From Viscum album (lineage: Eukaryota; Streptophyta; Magnoliopsida; Santalales; Viscaceae): a DNA stretch of 64,000 nt. The translations under genes were made by a program, and so were the position numbers. How positions within the stretch are numbered: position 1 is the first letter of the stretch; every line of letters begins with the position of its first letter. Below, piece after piece: positions 1 through 12,800 of this stretch. The stretch covers positions 10,802,001 to 10,866,000 of the forward strand of contig OY728142.1 of assembly GCA_963277665.1 (NCBI GenBank), in the 5' to 3' direction. Below the pieces are notes generated by a model. The model made no database searches. It was not told the origin of the DNA and worked only from the letters and a program-made list of their open reading frames with translations.

Positions 1-1668
1 AAAGTTTATATCCCATTCCTATATCCTATAATTATAGGATTATAGGATATGGGGTGAAATCCATATTCCCTTCTTTTTAGTTCATTAGATGGAAAATATT
101 GTGAAAGTATACTCTACTTATCACTACCACTCTCTATTCTAAGGAACCTCAAATCTCTACAACTCTATTAACCAAATTATTAAACTTCCATGGTTCCTCA
201 CCTTTTGGAAGGATTATTCGTGAAATAATGGAATACTTACAACTTTTCAATCTTTCCTCAATGACTTTATGAGTGGATACTACTACACAATAAATTTTAA
301 TAAGTAAATCATGTTAATCTATCTTTGTACATTAATATAAATTTACACTGTACATTTATTCACATTATATATATATATACACATAGACATATCAATATGT
401 TTATAATAAATTAATAAGGTAAAAATTACTGAGTTCCATGATGGACCCAAAATATATTAATTACATTCAAATAGGGTAATATTTGAACACCTAGAACTCA
501 CCTCATTGTGAAGCACCCAAGCCACTCATTATAGTGTTTATGATAGAAAATTTACAATTTATACAATGATTATTTACATAATAAATTATCAATCTGAAAA
601 ATAAAATTTCACTTTACATAGAAAACTAAAAATAAAAATAAACATTACATTTACATTCATCATCATTCACTATCAATTTTTCAATCAATTTAGTGTTTAA
701 AAATTAAATCTATATAATAAAGTGAAAAGTATTACCAATTCATATTCTATACATCAATTTCATGGTAAAATTACAAACAAAGTTACATGGTTAATTTACA
801 AAAAAAAATAACCTAACATAACAATATAACTAAAAAATAAAGTCAATATAATTGTTTGCATTAATTTTATACATTAAATTTGTAATTTAAATAGAAAATT
901 AGAATATTACATAGTAAATGATAATGTACACTACAAAAAACTTTAAAAAAAAGAATTTAAAATTTTTATCATGAATTAATAGTTTACATAGTAAATTATA
1001 GTTTACACACTATATTTTCATTTTACATAGAAAATTTTCAATTTAAAACGAAAAATTATAGTGCACATAAAAATTTTGAAATTTAAAAAATATATTTTCA
1101 ATTTACACACCTTAAATAGAAAATTAAATTTATAATAAATTTCCAATTTACATAGTAGATGAGAAAGTAAATTTTTATTTTCCCATCATAAAAATGTTTT
1201 CCATTAATATTAAAGTTTTTTAGTTAATATATTTATGTTTAATAGTAAATTTATAATATTAAATTTTTATCAAATATCTATTGTGTTGGTGGAGTCAAAA
1301 CATGTTGAATTGCAAGTATTTGTAAGAGGACTGTCTATATTGAAATATCAGGTAAAAAAATAAATTCAAATTGTTTATTTGTTACATTAAAGACCAAAAA
1401 ATGACATTTTTTATGTAATTATAAGTTATTGATGAAGCTGGTATCATCATTCCAAAATGGGAATAAATATCAATATAATAAATAGAAATATCAGTATTAT
1501 AATAAATTTTATTAAACAACAATTCAATAAATAATCATATTTGAATTCAAGTCCAAAATTTGTAAACATCACATTTTTTATTCTAACATAATATAAATTT
1601 TCAATCATTTTACATTATATATTTGATTATGAATTGAAAACTAAAAATATATGACTATTTTAATGGAT
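1..1668. repeat. AT-rich dispersed repeat, copy 1 (left end outside window)
   Basis: Non-coding AT-rich sequence that aligns by eye with 15248-16925. Shared blocks include the run around 100-300 (compare 15350-15560) and the run around 1440-1668 (compare 16690-16925). Between 540 and 1160 it is full of copies of a short motif of the form TTTACATAGTAAATT, often in alternating orientation. Homology stops near 1668, where copy 2 continues and this copy changes to unrelated DNA. No open frame or transposase motif is visible. It could be an LTR or a non-autonomous transposon body; the ends that would decide this are not seen. Confidence 0.6.
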
Positions 1669-2825
1669 CATTATGAAACCTCTATTTAAGGTACACATTT
1701 TTTATCTTGTACTTAACTTTGTTCATGATTTTAAGTAAATTGAGGCTGATTAGAGGTGTTTAAGAGTCTATAAAGGGAAGAGAGAAAGTTCAATGAGATT
1801 ATTGTAGCTTTTCCAAGCTACAACAGCTCTGCAGCCAGATGGTGGAGTTCCGGGGTAGAACAGGATCTGCCCAGCAGCCACCAATTATACAATGGCGTCT
1901 GATAGAGAAAAACACGACATTTTTTTATTTTTATCACATATCTTAGTCTTCATTCAACCCCCAATACCCTAGGAACCATATTTGGTGATTTTGGAGTGCT
2001 ATCCTCCCCTTCCAACCCCTCTGTTCGATGAACGAACAATCGTTTGATCCTACATTCTTGATCCAGTGAGTTATTATTCATTTTAGATCAACCACCTTCT
2101 TTTCTCCTTGATCGAAACCAAAGAGATATCAAATTTATTGATCGGATCTATGGGTTTTGGAATTATCTAACAAGTAATTGATGATCGTTGATAGCATCAG
2201 CATCCAGATTCAACATTTTTGTGCTTTTGTATCAATCGGACCAAGATCATTATCAGCAGCGGATCTTCTTAGATATGTTTGACCTTGACCTGCCATTATG
2301 GTGTAGTTTTTTCTTGACCTTGATGTTATATTTTGTAAATCTTGTTGAATCAGGATTGGTTATGGGATTTATTGGTGCTTGTAAACTTGGACAGTGACCC
2401 GGGCCTTTGATCATCATTATACCTAAGGTTGGAAGCCCTTTAATTTACCGTCTGTTTTATATGGATTCTTGAAATGATCATTTTTCATGTGTGTGTATCC
2501 CTCTTAGATCTATGTTGGATGATTAATCACTTGAGATGTGCATGTGTACCTCATGAAAACCTATGTTTTATTTTTTCTCACATGTGGTTTGTTATGTTAG
2601 TGAATCTTTCTTGATATGACATGATATTGGATCTATCATTATATATACATGTTTTCATGTGTTTTACTCTCTATATTTTTCATTTGATGCAAATTATATC
2701 GTATGGACTACCCCCCCCCCCATATAGGGATGTGTGAGATATTTATCAGCATGTATATGGGTTATCCCTTATAGTGGAATGTTTCAAATTTGTTTTGTAA
2801 ACTATCTCTTTGAGGAGGGGGTGTA
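1669..2825. other. Stretch without recognisable gene, left flank of Element 1
   Basis: About 1.15 kb of less AT-rich sequence with one hairpin (1802-1823) and a poly-C run near 2711. The small open frames at 2188-2397 and 2734-2928 have no family resemblance, and the second runs into the Element 1 LTR. The mixed composition resembles an LTR or untranslated leader, but no ends or primer site were found. I assign no function. Confidence 0.4.
1802..1823 (+). other. Perfect 9-bp inverted repeat with 4-base loop
   Basis: TTGTAGCTT at 1802-1810 and AAGCTACAA at 1815-1823 are exact reverse complements around a TTCC loop, so the RNA could form a tight hairpin. It lies in the non-coding left flank. 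No gene is attached to it and no terminator tract follows directly, so its role is unknown. Confidence 0.5.
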
Positions 2826-5800
2826 TGTAACACCCCAAGCTTCCACAGTACATTTCCCTTTGAATAATGCAATGGCGTGCATTGTACGCAACTTCGAGAT
2901 TCTAACACACCACAACCAATCAAACTAACCGTTATGAATAGTAATACCTAATTTTTAAAATTTTATAAATTTTATCTTTCAAAATGGACATCATTTTTGG
3001 ATTCGTAATATCGAAATTAACTTAGGGTGAAATTTTGGTACTTTTCGGATAACTTTCATATTTTGATGAATAGTGAAAATTACTAAATTTTAATTAAAAA
3101 CATCTTTTTTAATCGAAATAATTAATAGTGATAAATTATTAATTTGAGTGGTTTAAAAGTATATTTAGAATATATTTTTACCATTTAATACAATGTTGGT
3201 CATTGGATGTAATTTCACATTTAAACCAGACATAAACAAGTGTCAATCTTTTGATGGTTATTATCTCTTAAAAACACGCTATTTGTTTTGACGACGGGAA
3301 TTAATTTTTAAATTAATTAATGCAACTGATATGTTTTGAATTTGGTAAAATAGACATCATTTTTGAATTCATAATATCAAATATAGATTAGGCCTAATTT
3401 TTGGTATTTTTCTGGAAACTTTCTTTTTTTGATGAATAGTGAAACCACTAAGTGGTAGTTAAAAAACTGAATTTTTCATAAAACTTAATTTTACCACTTC
3501 TGTGAGTGGAATTTCAAAAATCCGAGAGACACGGTTAATATCAAGTAGTAAAATGTGGTTCAATGAGATGAAAATAATTTTTGGTGAATAGTAACTTTTT
3601 ACTTTTATTTACCACGGTTAAAAGTAAATAGGGTAATTAAGGGTAAAAATGATATTAATATTACCCTAACACATGTCCTAATTCTATTGGAAAAGTTTAT
3701 CTCGACCAGAAACAACCTTAGGAGTAAAATATTATCATTTAGGTCCACTTGTATTAGATTAAGACATTTATTATTATTTAATTCAAAGAAGAGTTAAAAG
3801 AGTTAAAATCAAAGTTTATTTACTAAAACATTTTTAATATTGGGTTATACATAAGCTAAATTCGATTGTAAATATTAATTAGAAAGATAAAAATATGTCC
3901 TACATAATGGTATTTTATTTATAATTTTTAGACATTAAATAATTTTATTTATTTATGACACAATGGTGATCCAGTAATTACCAAATTAATGAAATATTAA
4001 AATAATTGATATTATAAATATAAAAATAAATGTAATTTGAGACTTTTTATGAATTACACTAATTTTCTAGGTTAATATAACAAATTAGGATTGATTATAT
4101 AAACTGTGTTTGAAGTAATAATGATGTTATGAATTTATCAAAAACCAAATACCCAATAGTGTCAAAATTGACATAAAAGAGTTTTTAAAACAAATATTAT
4201 ATTATTAATTTATATTCAATTCCTAAAAATATAAAGTTAGGCCAAGAGACTTATATCATGATAGGGGTATCATTAATGGACCACTTGGTGGTCTCTTGGA
4301 TGTATATAGTAAGTTTATTAACCATATAATATAAAAATACAAAGAGACATTGTAAAAGCAAAACTAATTAAATAGGAGTTAATACTTAAAAATAAGGTTA
4401 ATATAATGACCCAAACCTATCTAAATTCTATTTTTTGAGTGGTTTTTGACCCATACCCACCATAACCTTTAAATAATCCACTTTTGATCCATTAGAAACT
4501 GAATATGAATTTATTATAAAATAATATTTTTAGCTTTTCCAAAGGTGCCCCTCACCCCTCTTATAAAAGGGCACTCCCCCTTCTCACTAATTCACACATT
4601 AAAAGCCTTTTGGATCGGCAAAACCCTTCCCAAATACTCTCTCAACTTCCCTCACTACAACCTAGAGGCCTTATTTTGATAAGAAATCCAACCTAAGGAT
4701 CCCTTTTGATCAAATCAAAAGGAAGAACCCGAAGAAGAGGTAATGTTTTCACCACCCTCTTTCATGTTCCTTTCTTCTTAAACTTCTTCTTTCTTTGCTA
4801 TTTCTATTCTAAAATAATAACTCCATTATATTCTATATACTATTATGTTATTATAAATATGGTACAACCATATTCAGTATTCTATCCATCCTTTGAATGG
4901 CATGTCACCATACGTGCGTACGTACGGCTTACCGTCTCCACGTCGTGCTGTAATTGTCATTCAATAAATTATTATTTGGATGGGTTTAATAATGATGTGT
5001 AATTCATGTAAATAATAAATATAACATGATAATTATTTTTTATATATGATATACCATCCAATTATATATTATTTTAACATCAAAAGAATGATATTGTCGC
5101 TCGTGCATACGTACGGACTAGCATCTCCACGAACGCGATGAGATTCATTCTCCATCGTATCCATTCAAGTATAATTCTCATTTGATGATTAAAAAAAAAA
5201 TTAATGACTTGATATAATTATTGATATGAATAAGATACAACCTATTCATAACAAACACGGATTACATAACAAAGAATATAAAGGAAAATGAGTAAGTTAA
5301 CACTCGAAATGACGATAATACTAAGATATTATTAACAAATCAATGTTAAAAGATCATATATGATATCATATGAATGTAAATGATTCTTGTATAATTAAAT
5401 AACAATTATTTCACAATTATAAAGGCGGTTATTCTACCGTCGACCAAGGAAAAAGTACAAAGTAAGGGGTTTCTTATCTCACTTTTAATTCCGTGAGAAT
5501 TCCATTGTTCACCACTTATTTATTACATGTGGTGTGTGTACTGACCATGTTTGTATTCATTGTGTAATATAATTTAATTAATTTATATTTACATCATCAT
5601 TTTATGATCCTTATTTCATGGGTGTATGTTTTTTATATTACCAAATCAATAAGGGAATTTGAAATTTCAATTTCCACTCATTCGGCTTTACGCATACTTC
5701 ATTGCTTATTTTACTCCAAGATTATGTGTGGAATCACTATTCATTTGATTATGTCATAATTTACACTCCCCTTTATGTGGATATAATTTTGATACAAATA

Positions 5801-7335
5801 ATCACTCTATTGATAAATTCTCAAGTCATCGATATGAACTTGATAAGAGTAATTTTAACTCAATCTCTATTTTTTGAGTTAAATATCCAATTCATTGGTG
5901 TTGTGTTTACAAGAATATGTGTGAATGTACTCTGATTGATTTACACTGAATATACAATAATATTTAGAGTATTTATATTTTTCACACATAATTATGTCGT
6001 TGATTTATCCTTAACCTAAGGATATGGTCTTTATAAGATATCTCATCTCAATTTACATTCCATTGAGACTTCTTTGTTGTCATACACCAAATCACTTTTA
6101 TATGGTGTATATAATGTACTTTGAGATAGTATATCATGAATACCTTTATTCTCATTATATTAAAATGTTTTTATTACCTCAATTATTTGTATTCAATTTT
6201 CTCTCTTTTGGTTAGAAACTCTAACTAAAATACATTTTTAAGTGTTTTAAAGATTTATTCTTCTAAATATTTCTCATTAATGTCCATGTTTTAAAAATGG
6301 TTTTAAGGATTTATTTATATAAAAATTAATGTTTTCAAATCAAAATTAATTTTAAAAGTTTCAAAGTGGTATGGGACACTTTGATTCAAAAATCTATTTT
6401 TAAATTTCTTCTTGACAAATAATGTGACTTTTAAATGATTTCAAGAAAAAGGGGGATATTTCTCTCAAATAGTTTTGATGATTATTTTCATCTATGTCAA
6501 TATCCTTCATTATTCTCGATTGAGGTTAATATGATACAATACAATCTCCCATATTGTATTGAATGAGTTATTTTTGACTGTGGATGTGCTATTTTTATAC
6601 CATTCATGGTTTGTGGATAAGTATTGACATTTCGTATGTTAATTTTAATACGAATATTTATGTTATGTTTCAACTTTTCATATGAGGAATGCATTGGACT
6701 TATTAAGTGTCGGGTGGAGCCCGATATAGCTTCTCGATGCATCGGTAGGTCTCATGAGACAAACTAGTGTCTTAGAATGAAGCCTTGACAAAATCTTATT
6801 TGTAGTCTTGGCACGAGGCCTTGGATACGTGGTTATGATAGTCTGGCATTATGCATTCTGTCATTATGAAAGTGGTTATTAATATTTTCATGTGATTATT
6901 CGACTAGTAGAATATCCATGTGAATAAGTAAATGGAATTATTTCATTTTATCTTTTCTATATTATGCTGAAGTTCAAGTTTAAAAGGATTTTGTTTTAAT
7001 TATACATTGCCTTAAATTTTTATGTTTATTTATGAAAGTTTCCGCTATATTGTTATCCTTACTGAGCATCTGAGCTCACCCCTTTCAATGTTTTATTTTT
7101 CCCAGGATGTGAAGAAGTATTTTATGAATGACCTGAAGGGATAGTATGAGGGGATATGAAGAAAATATGTTTTTGTAGTTTTTCACTTATTGATTTAATG
7201 TAAACTTTATGAATATATCTAGTGTTTTCAAGGCTATTAAACTAATCGGTCTATCGAGACTTGATCTTTCTTGTGATCATACCAATGTTATGTAATAATG
7301 CACCGACTCTGGGTATCTAGGGTCGGGGCGTTACA
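2826..7335 (+). repeat. Element 1, 5' LTR (4510 bp)
   Basis: Aligns along its whole length with 9890-14388. The U3-like part carries an internal duplication: a block at 2996-3070 recurs at 3352-3432, both containing TTTTGATGAATAGTGAAA. Two GC-rich blocks with CGTACGTACGG stand out at 4913 and 5102. A short stretch with a stack of pyrimidines and CTCACCCC...CCCAGG lies at 7056-7105 and is shared with other LTRs in the window. The frames at 4706-5002, 5702-5935 and 6024-6215 are chance openings; the last recurs at 13077 only because the LTRs are copies. Confidence 0.9.
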
Positions 7336-7352
7336 GTTGGTATCATAGGAAG
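7336..7352 (+). promoter_or_regulatory. Element 1 primer binding site
   Basis: Directly after the LTR end TTACA comes GTTGGTATCATAGG. This matches the TTGGTATCAGAG form complementary to the 3' end of plant initiator-Met tRNA, with small changes. It is where minus-strand DNA synthesis would be primed. Confidence 0.8.
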
Positions 7353-7493
7353 TTTAGTACAAACCTTGGAAGCTAGATTTAGATAAACTCTGATTAGAGC
7401 ACGTAGACCAAGGATGAACTTTGAGGATTAGTATAGAAGAACTTCCTAGAATTTTGGTATTGTAGAGATTTTTTGAGTTTTCCGAGCAATACA

Positions 7494-7652
7494 TCCATGT
7501 CTGGATATAAGCAGGTAGAGGTGGCTCTAGCACAGATGTACCTAGGGGTAAAACCCGAAAACACCGCTTTGAGCTAGACTCGAATGGGAACTGGTGCATG
7601 ACAATGGGCCTTGTTGCACTCTTGGTTATGACACTCCCGGGGGATATGCTTA
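7494..7652 (+). promoter_or_regulatory. Conserved retrotransposon leader block, copy in Element 1
   Basis: About 160 nt, beginning near CCATGTCTGGATA and ending near GGGGATATGCTTA, that can be aligned with 19817-19972 (Element A) and 44340-44500 (Element B). The conserved islands include GTGGCTCT, TAGGGGTAAAAC, TAGACT and GGGAACTGGTGCA. It lies about 150 nt after the primer site, upstream of gag, and is not an open frame. Its position suits an RNA signal such as packaging or dimerisation; that role is inferred. Confidence 0.65.
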
Positions 7653-7823
7653 GGATAATTTACATTTACTTTACAAATCGATTTGAAGTATTATATATAT
7701 AAGATGAGAGTAAATGACCTTGGTTAATCCTAATGTGTTTCAAATTGAGAATATGGTGACATGTTAATCTCTAAATTATTTTATGACTACTGTTACTCAC
7801 ACAATGCTTTCTGGTTTTAGTCA

Positions 7824-8294
7824 ATGGCTGGATTCCAAGGAAGTCATAGTGACTTTGAGAATGATGTACAAGGTGGGAACCGTGGTGGAAATGAGCAACA
7901 AAATGGAATGTTGATAGGGGTAAAAGATATCTTCTTTATGCCAAATCAATTTTCCAAAAATATGATCAACAATATATATATTAACCAATTCTCGGACTCA
8001 ACAAAGAAGAGAAAGGTAATGAAGGATAAGAGCTCCAGCAGTGGAGACCATGGACAAAGGAATCCTCAATTTCCATCATGCAGGAAATGTGGAAGGAGAC
8101 ACCCAGGAAAGTGTCTCAATGGGACAAAGAAATGCTTTACGTGCGGGAAGGAAGGACATAAAGTGAATAATTGCCTAAGAAAAATGAAGAGTACTATGGA
8201 AGAAGATAAAAATGGTCCCAAGAATCCATTTACAGTCATTTGTCGTAAATATAGGGGACCTGGCCATTACCCGAGTGAATGCCCTATTCTATAG
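7824..8294 (+). CDS. Gag C-terminal zinc-knuckle protein of Element 1 (156 aa, truncated)
   Basis: This open frame starts at an ATG and codes for a basic, hydrophilic protein. Three CCHC-like knuckles lie in its second half: residues 86-97 (CRKCGRRHPGKC, shortened spacing), 104-117 (CFTCGKEGHKVNNC, exact CX2CX4HX4C) and 140-153, where the second Cys is Tyr. A KKRK cluster at 61-64 could bind RNA or act in nuclear import. Triple knuckles of this kind are the nucleic-acid-binding end of plant gypsy Gag. The capsid-like part normally found before them is missing, and the frame stops right after the third knuckle, where protease would begin. Because it is still open it may be a young or selected remnant. 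Expression cannot be judged. Confidence 0.65.
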   Translation: MAGFQGSHSDFENDVQGGNRGGNEQQNGMLIGVKDIFFMPNQFSKNMINNIYINQFSDSTKKRKVMKDKSSSSGDHGQRNPQFPSCRKCGRRHPGKCLNGTKKCFTCGKEGHKVNNCLRKMKSTMEEDKNGPKNPFTVICRKYRGPGHYPSECPIL

Positions 8295-9875
8295 GATATT
8301 TTCTTGGTCAAAGAAGAAGCTATGTGGGAATAAATGGTTGGAGAAATGTTTAAAAAGTATTAGTGCTCCTTTTTGATGTGTTTACTTTGGAATAATTTTC
8401 TCTTGTATTTTTAACCCTGTAGTTTTCCATGTGAGAATGATATTTGAGGAAGAATTATCTTTTCTCTTGTGGATATAGTTATAAATAACCATTTGGTTTT
8501 ATATGATCGTTGGGTTTGAGGAAATTATAAGTTATTATAATTTGGGATGAAAATGCAAGGTATGAGATAAGATTTGTGGTTAAATTATGTTATTATTATT
8601 TTGAGGAATTTATCTCATTTTAGTAATGTTATAAAATATAGTTTTTGAAAAAGGACAATACGCAGACCGTGTGACAACCCGTCGCGTCGGACAAAGTTGT
8701 GGGAATCGAACCCACAACCAAAGTGTGATTGGGATTTATCACCTACCACTAGACTACATGAAGTCCCTAGTTAGTGTGACTATTATTTTTAGTTAAATGA
8801 TTTTATTGATCAATAATAATTTGATTTGGGATCTTATGTCTTATCAAATGAATACCCTTAGTATAGGAAAATGATTTAGTGATTAAGTGATAAATGTTAT
8901 TTTTGAAGTTGTTTGCTTTGTTGTGAACACTATATGCCCAAGGAAAATAGAATAGTATGGGATTTCATTTGAGGAGTAATGGTGGATTTTTATCTATGTT
9001 TTTATTGTGAATTTATAGTGATTTAGGTTATTTATGGAAATGATTAGGTTAATTACTTTTAAGTATGTGACCTTAAGAGTAATTAATGTCATTTGGAGAT
9101 ACAATTTAACATGGAAGACTACATTATTATAAGTTTTGGGTTTCAATATTAGTTTGGATTATATTGAAGGATTTTAAGGACAATTGATTATTGAATGGTA
9201 TTTATTTAACTTTGGGGTATTGATGGTTTAATTTTAGAAATTAAGATTAGTGTTTTTTTCTAATGGAATATCCATTCGGGGGATCATGAGATATTATACT
9301 AACCATTTTGGTTTTGATTAATCTCTAAAGACAAGGTAAATATATAGTTTATCCTATATAGATCATGTATTTCTATAGAAGTTTATTCAAGCTCTTCCAT
9401 TGTGACCAAGTCTCCTTGAATACTCATTGTTCAAAAAAAATGAGTTAGTTGTAAAAATTTATTAAAGAATGAAACTCTACTTAAAAAGTAAGTATATCTC
9501 TTTATGTTCTTATTCAATATCATAAATTAATTCCTTGTCCTTATGTAATGTAACTTAAGTCAAAAAATGTTGTCTGTTTACTTTTCCTACTGGGAGACTA
9601 ATGACCGTTTGTCCAAACAAAAGTTTGTGATTTTCTTATTGTTAACTTTCTCCTGATCATGTTTTATATCCCTCTCCATCAGAACATAACACTTATTTTA
9701 TCTTCTATATCTATATTTTCCTACATGTAATCCTAGTATGGGTTATCTTGGGTGACCTTTATACCTCTCTTCCTTTCTTTTAAAGTGATAGTTTTATTGA
9801 CTCTTTTTCCGATATGGGACTTTCCATTATATTCTCAAGCCCAATTTTTAAAAAATTGTGAGGATGCAATTTATT
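8295..9875. other. Element 1 internal region without coding signal
   Basis: About 1.6 kb between the Gag piece and the polypurine tract. It is AT-rich with stops in all frames. I looked for the RT motif (F/Y-x-DD), integrase HHCC and protease D-S/T-G and saw none. The only distinct object is the tRNA-like sequence at 8689-8766. Confidence 0.6.
8689..8766 (-). tRNA. tRNA-like sequence (pseudo-tRNA or SINE-type Pol III head)
   Basis: Read on the minus strand it has an A box TAGTCTAGTGG and a perfect B box GGTTCGATTCC with tRNA-like spacing (B box about 44 nt after the A box). A good T arm is present: stem GTGGG/CCCAC around TTCGATT. An anticodon-type arm CCAA-7 nt-TTGG can be drawn, but it lacks U33. 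The acceptor stem pairs only in its outer four bases (GGAC/GTCC), so this is not a working tRNA. A TTTTT tract, a Pol III stop, follows about 40 nt downstream on the minus strand. It could be a decayed tRNA, a SINE head, or a transcription signal inside the element. Confidence 0.5.
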
Positions 9876-9889
9876 GAATGAGGGGAGAA
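9876..9889 (+). promoter_or_regulatory. Element 1 polypurine tract
   Basis: GAATGAGGGGAGAA stands directly before the TG of the right LTR. Such tracts prime plus-strand DNA synthesis, and this one confirms the plus orientation of the element. Confidence 0.75.
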
Positions 9890-12800
9890 TGTAACACCCC
9901 AATATTCCACGGTACGTTTCCCTTTGAATAATGCAATGGCATGCATTGTACGCAACTTTGAGATTCTAACACACCACAACCAATCAAACTAGCTGTTATG
10001 AATAGTAATACCTGATTTTTTAAATTTTTTAAATTTTATCTTTCGAAATGGACTTCATTTTTGGATTCCTAATATCGAAATTAGCTTAGGGAGAAATTTT
10101 GGTACTTTTCGGATAACTTTCATATTTTGATGAATAGTGAAAATTATTAATTTTAATTAAAAACAACTTTTTAAATCGAAATAATTAATAGTGATAAATT
10201 ATTAATTTGAGTGGTTTCAAAGTATATTTATAATATATTTTTACCATTTAATACAATATTGGTCATTGGATGTAATTTCATATTTAAATCAGACATAAAC
10301 AAGTGCCAATCTTTTGATAGTTATTATCTCTTAAAAACACGCTATTTGTTTTGACGACGGGAATTAATTTTTAAATTAATTAACGCAACTGATATGTTTT
10401 GAATTTGGTAAAATAGACATCATTTTTGAATTCATAATATCAAATATAGCTTAGGCCTAATTTTTGGTATTTTTCTCGAAACTTTCATTTTTTGATGAAT
10501 AGTGAAACCACTAAGTGGTAGTTAAAAAACTGAATTTTTCATAAAACTTAATTTTACCGCTTCTGTGAGTGGAATTTCGAAAATCCTAGAGTCATGGTTA
10601 ATATCAAGTAGTAAAATTTGGTTCAATGAGATGAAAATATTTTTTGGTGAATAGTAACTTTTTACTTTTATTTACCACGGTTAAAAGTAAATAGGGTAAT
10701 TAAGGGTAAAAATGATATTAATATTACCCTAACACATGTCCTAATTCTATTGGATGTATCTAGACCAAAAACAACATTAGGAGTAAATTATTATCATTTA
10801 GGTCCACTTGTATTAGATTAGGACATTTATTATTATTTAATTCATAGAAGAGTTAAAAGAGTTAAAATCAAAGTTTATTTACTAAAATATTTTTAATATT
10901 CGGTTATACATAAGATAAATTCGATTGTAAATATTCATTATAAAACTAAAACTATTTCCTACATAATGGTATTTTATTTATAATTTTTAAACATTAAATA
11001 ATTTAATTTATTTATGACACAATGGTGATGCAGTAATTACCAAATTAATGAAATATTAAAATAATTGATATTATAAATATCAAAATAAATGTAATTTGAG
11101 ACTTTTTATGAATTCCACTAATTTTATAGGTTAATATGACATATTAGTATTTATTATATAAATTTTTTTCGAAGTAATAATGCTGTTATAAATTTATCAA
11201 AAACCAAATACCCAATAGTGTCAAAATTGACATAAAAGAGTTTTTAAAACAAATATTATATTATTAATTTATATTCAATTTCTAAAAATATAAGGTTCTG
11301 CCAAGAGACTTATATCATGATAGTTGTATCATTAATGGACCACTTGGGGGTATCTTGTATTTATATAGTAAGTTTATTAACCATATAATATAAAAATACA
11401 AAGAGACATTGTAAAAGTGAAACTAATTAACTAAGAGTTAATACTTAAAGATAAGGTTAATATAATGACCCAAACATGTCTAAATTATATTGGTTGAGTG
11501 GTTTTCGACCCATCCCAACCTTAACCTTTAAATAATCCACTTTGGAGCCATTAGAAACTGAATACGAATTTATTATAAAATAATACTTTTAGCTTTTCCA
11601 AAGGTTCCCCTCACCCCTCTTATAAAAGGGCACTCCACCTTCTCACTAATTCACACATTCAAAGCCTTTTGGCTCAGCCAAACCCTGCCCAAATACTCTC
11701 TAAACTTCCCTCAATACAACCTAGAGTCCTTATTTTGATCAGAAATCCAACCTAAGGAGCCCTTTTGATCAAATCAAAAGGAAGAACCCGAAGAAGAGGT
11801 AATGTTTTCACCACCCTCTTTCAAGTTCCTTTCTTCTTCAACTTCTTCTTTCTTTGTTATTTATATTATAAAATAATAAATCTAGTATATTCTATATACT
11901 TTGATGTTGTTATAAATATGGTATAACCATATTCAGTATTCTATCCATCCTTTGAATGGCATGTCACCATACGTGCGTACGTACGGCTTACCGTCTCCAC
12001 GTCGTGGTGTAGTTGTCATTCAATAAATTATTATTTGGATGGGTATAATATTGATGTTTAATTCATGTAAATAATAAATATAACATGATAATTATTCTAT
12101 CAATATTATATACCATCCAATTATATATTATTTTAACATCAAAAGAATGATATTGTCGCTCGTGCGTACGTACGGACTACCGTCTCCACGAACGCGATGA
12201 GATTCATTCTCCATCGTATCCATTCAAGTATAATTCTCATTTGATGATTAAAAATAATGTTTAAGGACTTGATATAATTCTGTATATGAATAAGATACAA
12301 TCTATCCATAAAAAACACATCTTACATAACAAAGATTATAAAGGAAGAGTTAACACCTGAAATGACGATAATACTAAGATATTATTAACAAATTAATGTT
12401 AAAAGATCATATATGATATCATATTAATGTAAATTATTATTTTATAATTAAATAAAAATTATTTCACCATTATACAGGAGGTTAACCTACCGTCTACCAA
12501 GGAAAAAGTACAAAGTAAGGGGTTTCTTATTTCACTTTTAATTCCATGAGAATTCCATTGTTCACCACTTATTTATTACATGTGGTGTGTGTACTGCCCA
12601 TGTTTGTATTCATTGTGTAATATACTTTAATTCATGTATATTTAAATCATCATTGTATGATCCTTCTTTCATGGGTGTATGTTTTGTATGTTACCAAATC
12701 AATAAGGGAATTTGAATTTTCAATTTCCACTCATTCGGATTTACGCATACTTCATTGCTTATTTTACTCCAAGATTATGTGTAGAATCACTATTCATTTG

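Noticed and set aside
2705..2722. Poly-C runs here and near 22227 and 63566 as functional sites
   Set aside because: Simple homopolymers; only the one near 22227 has a context (copia LTR end), and that is already noted.
6024..6215. 63-residue frame conserved at 13077-13268
   Set aside because: Conserved only because both lie in the LTRs of Element 1.
8689..8766. A functional tRNA gene
   Set aside because: The acceptor stem pairs in only four of seven positions and the anticodon loop lacks U33, so it is listed only as tRNA-like.
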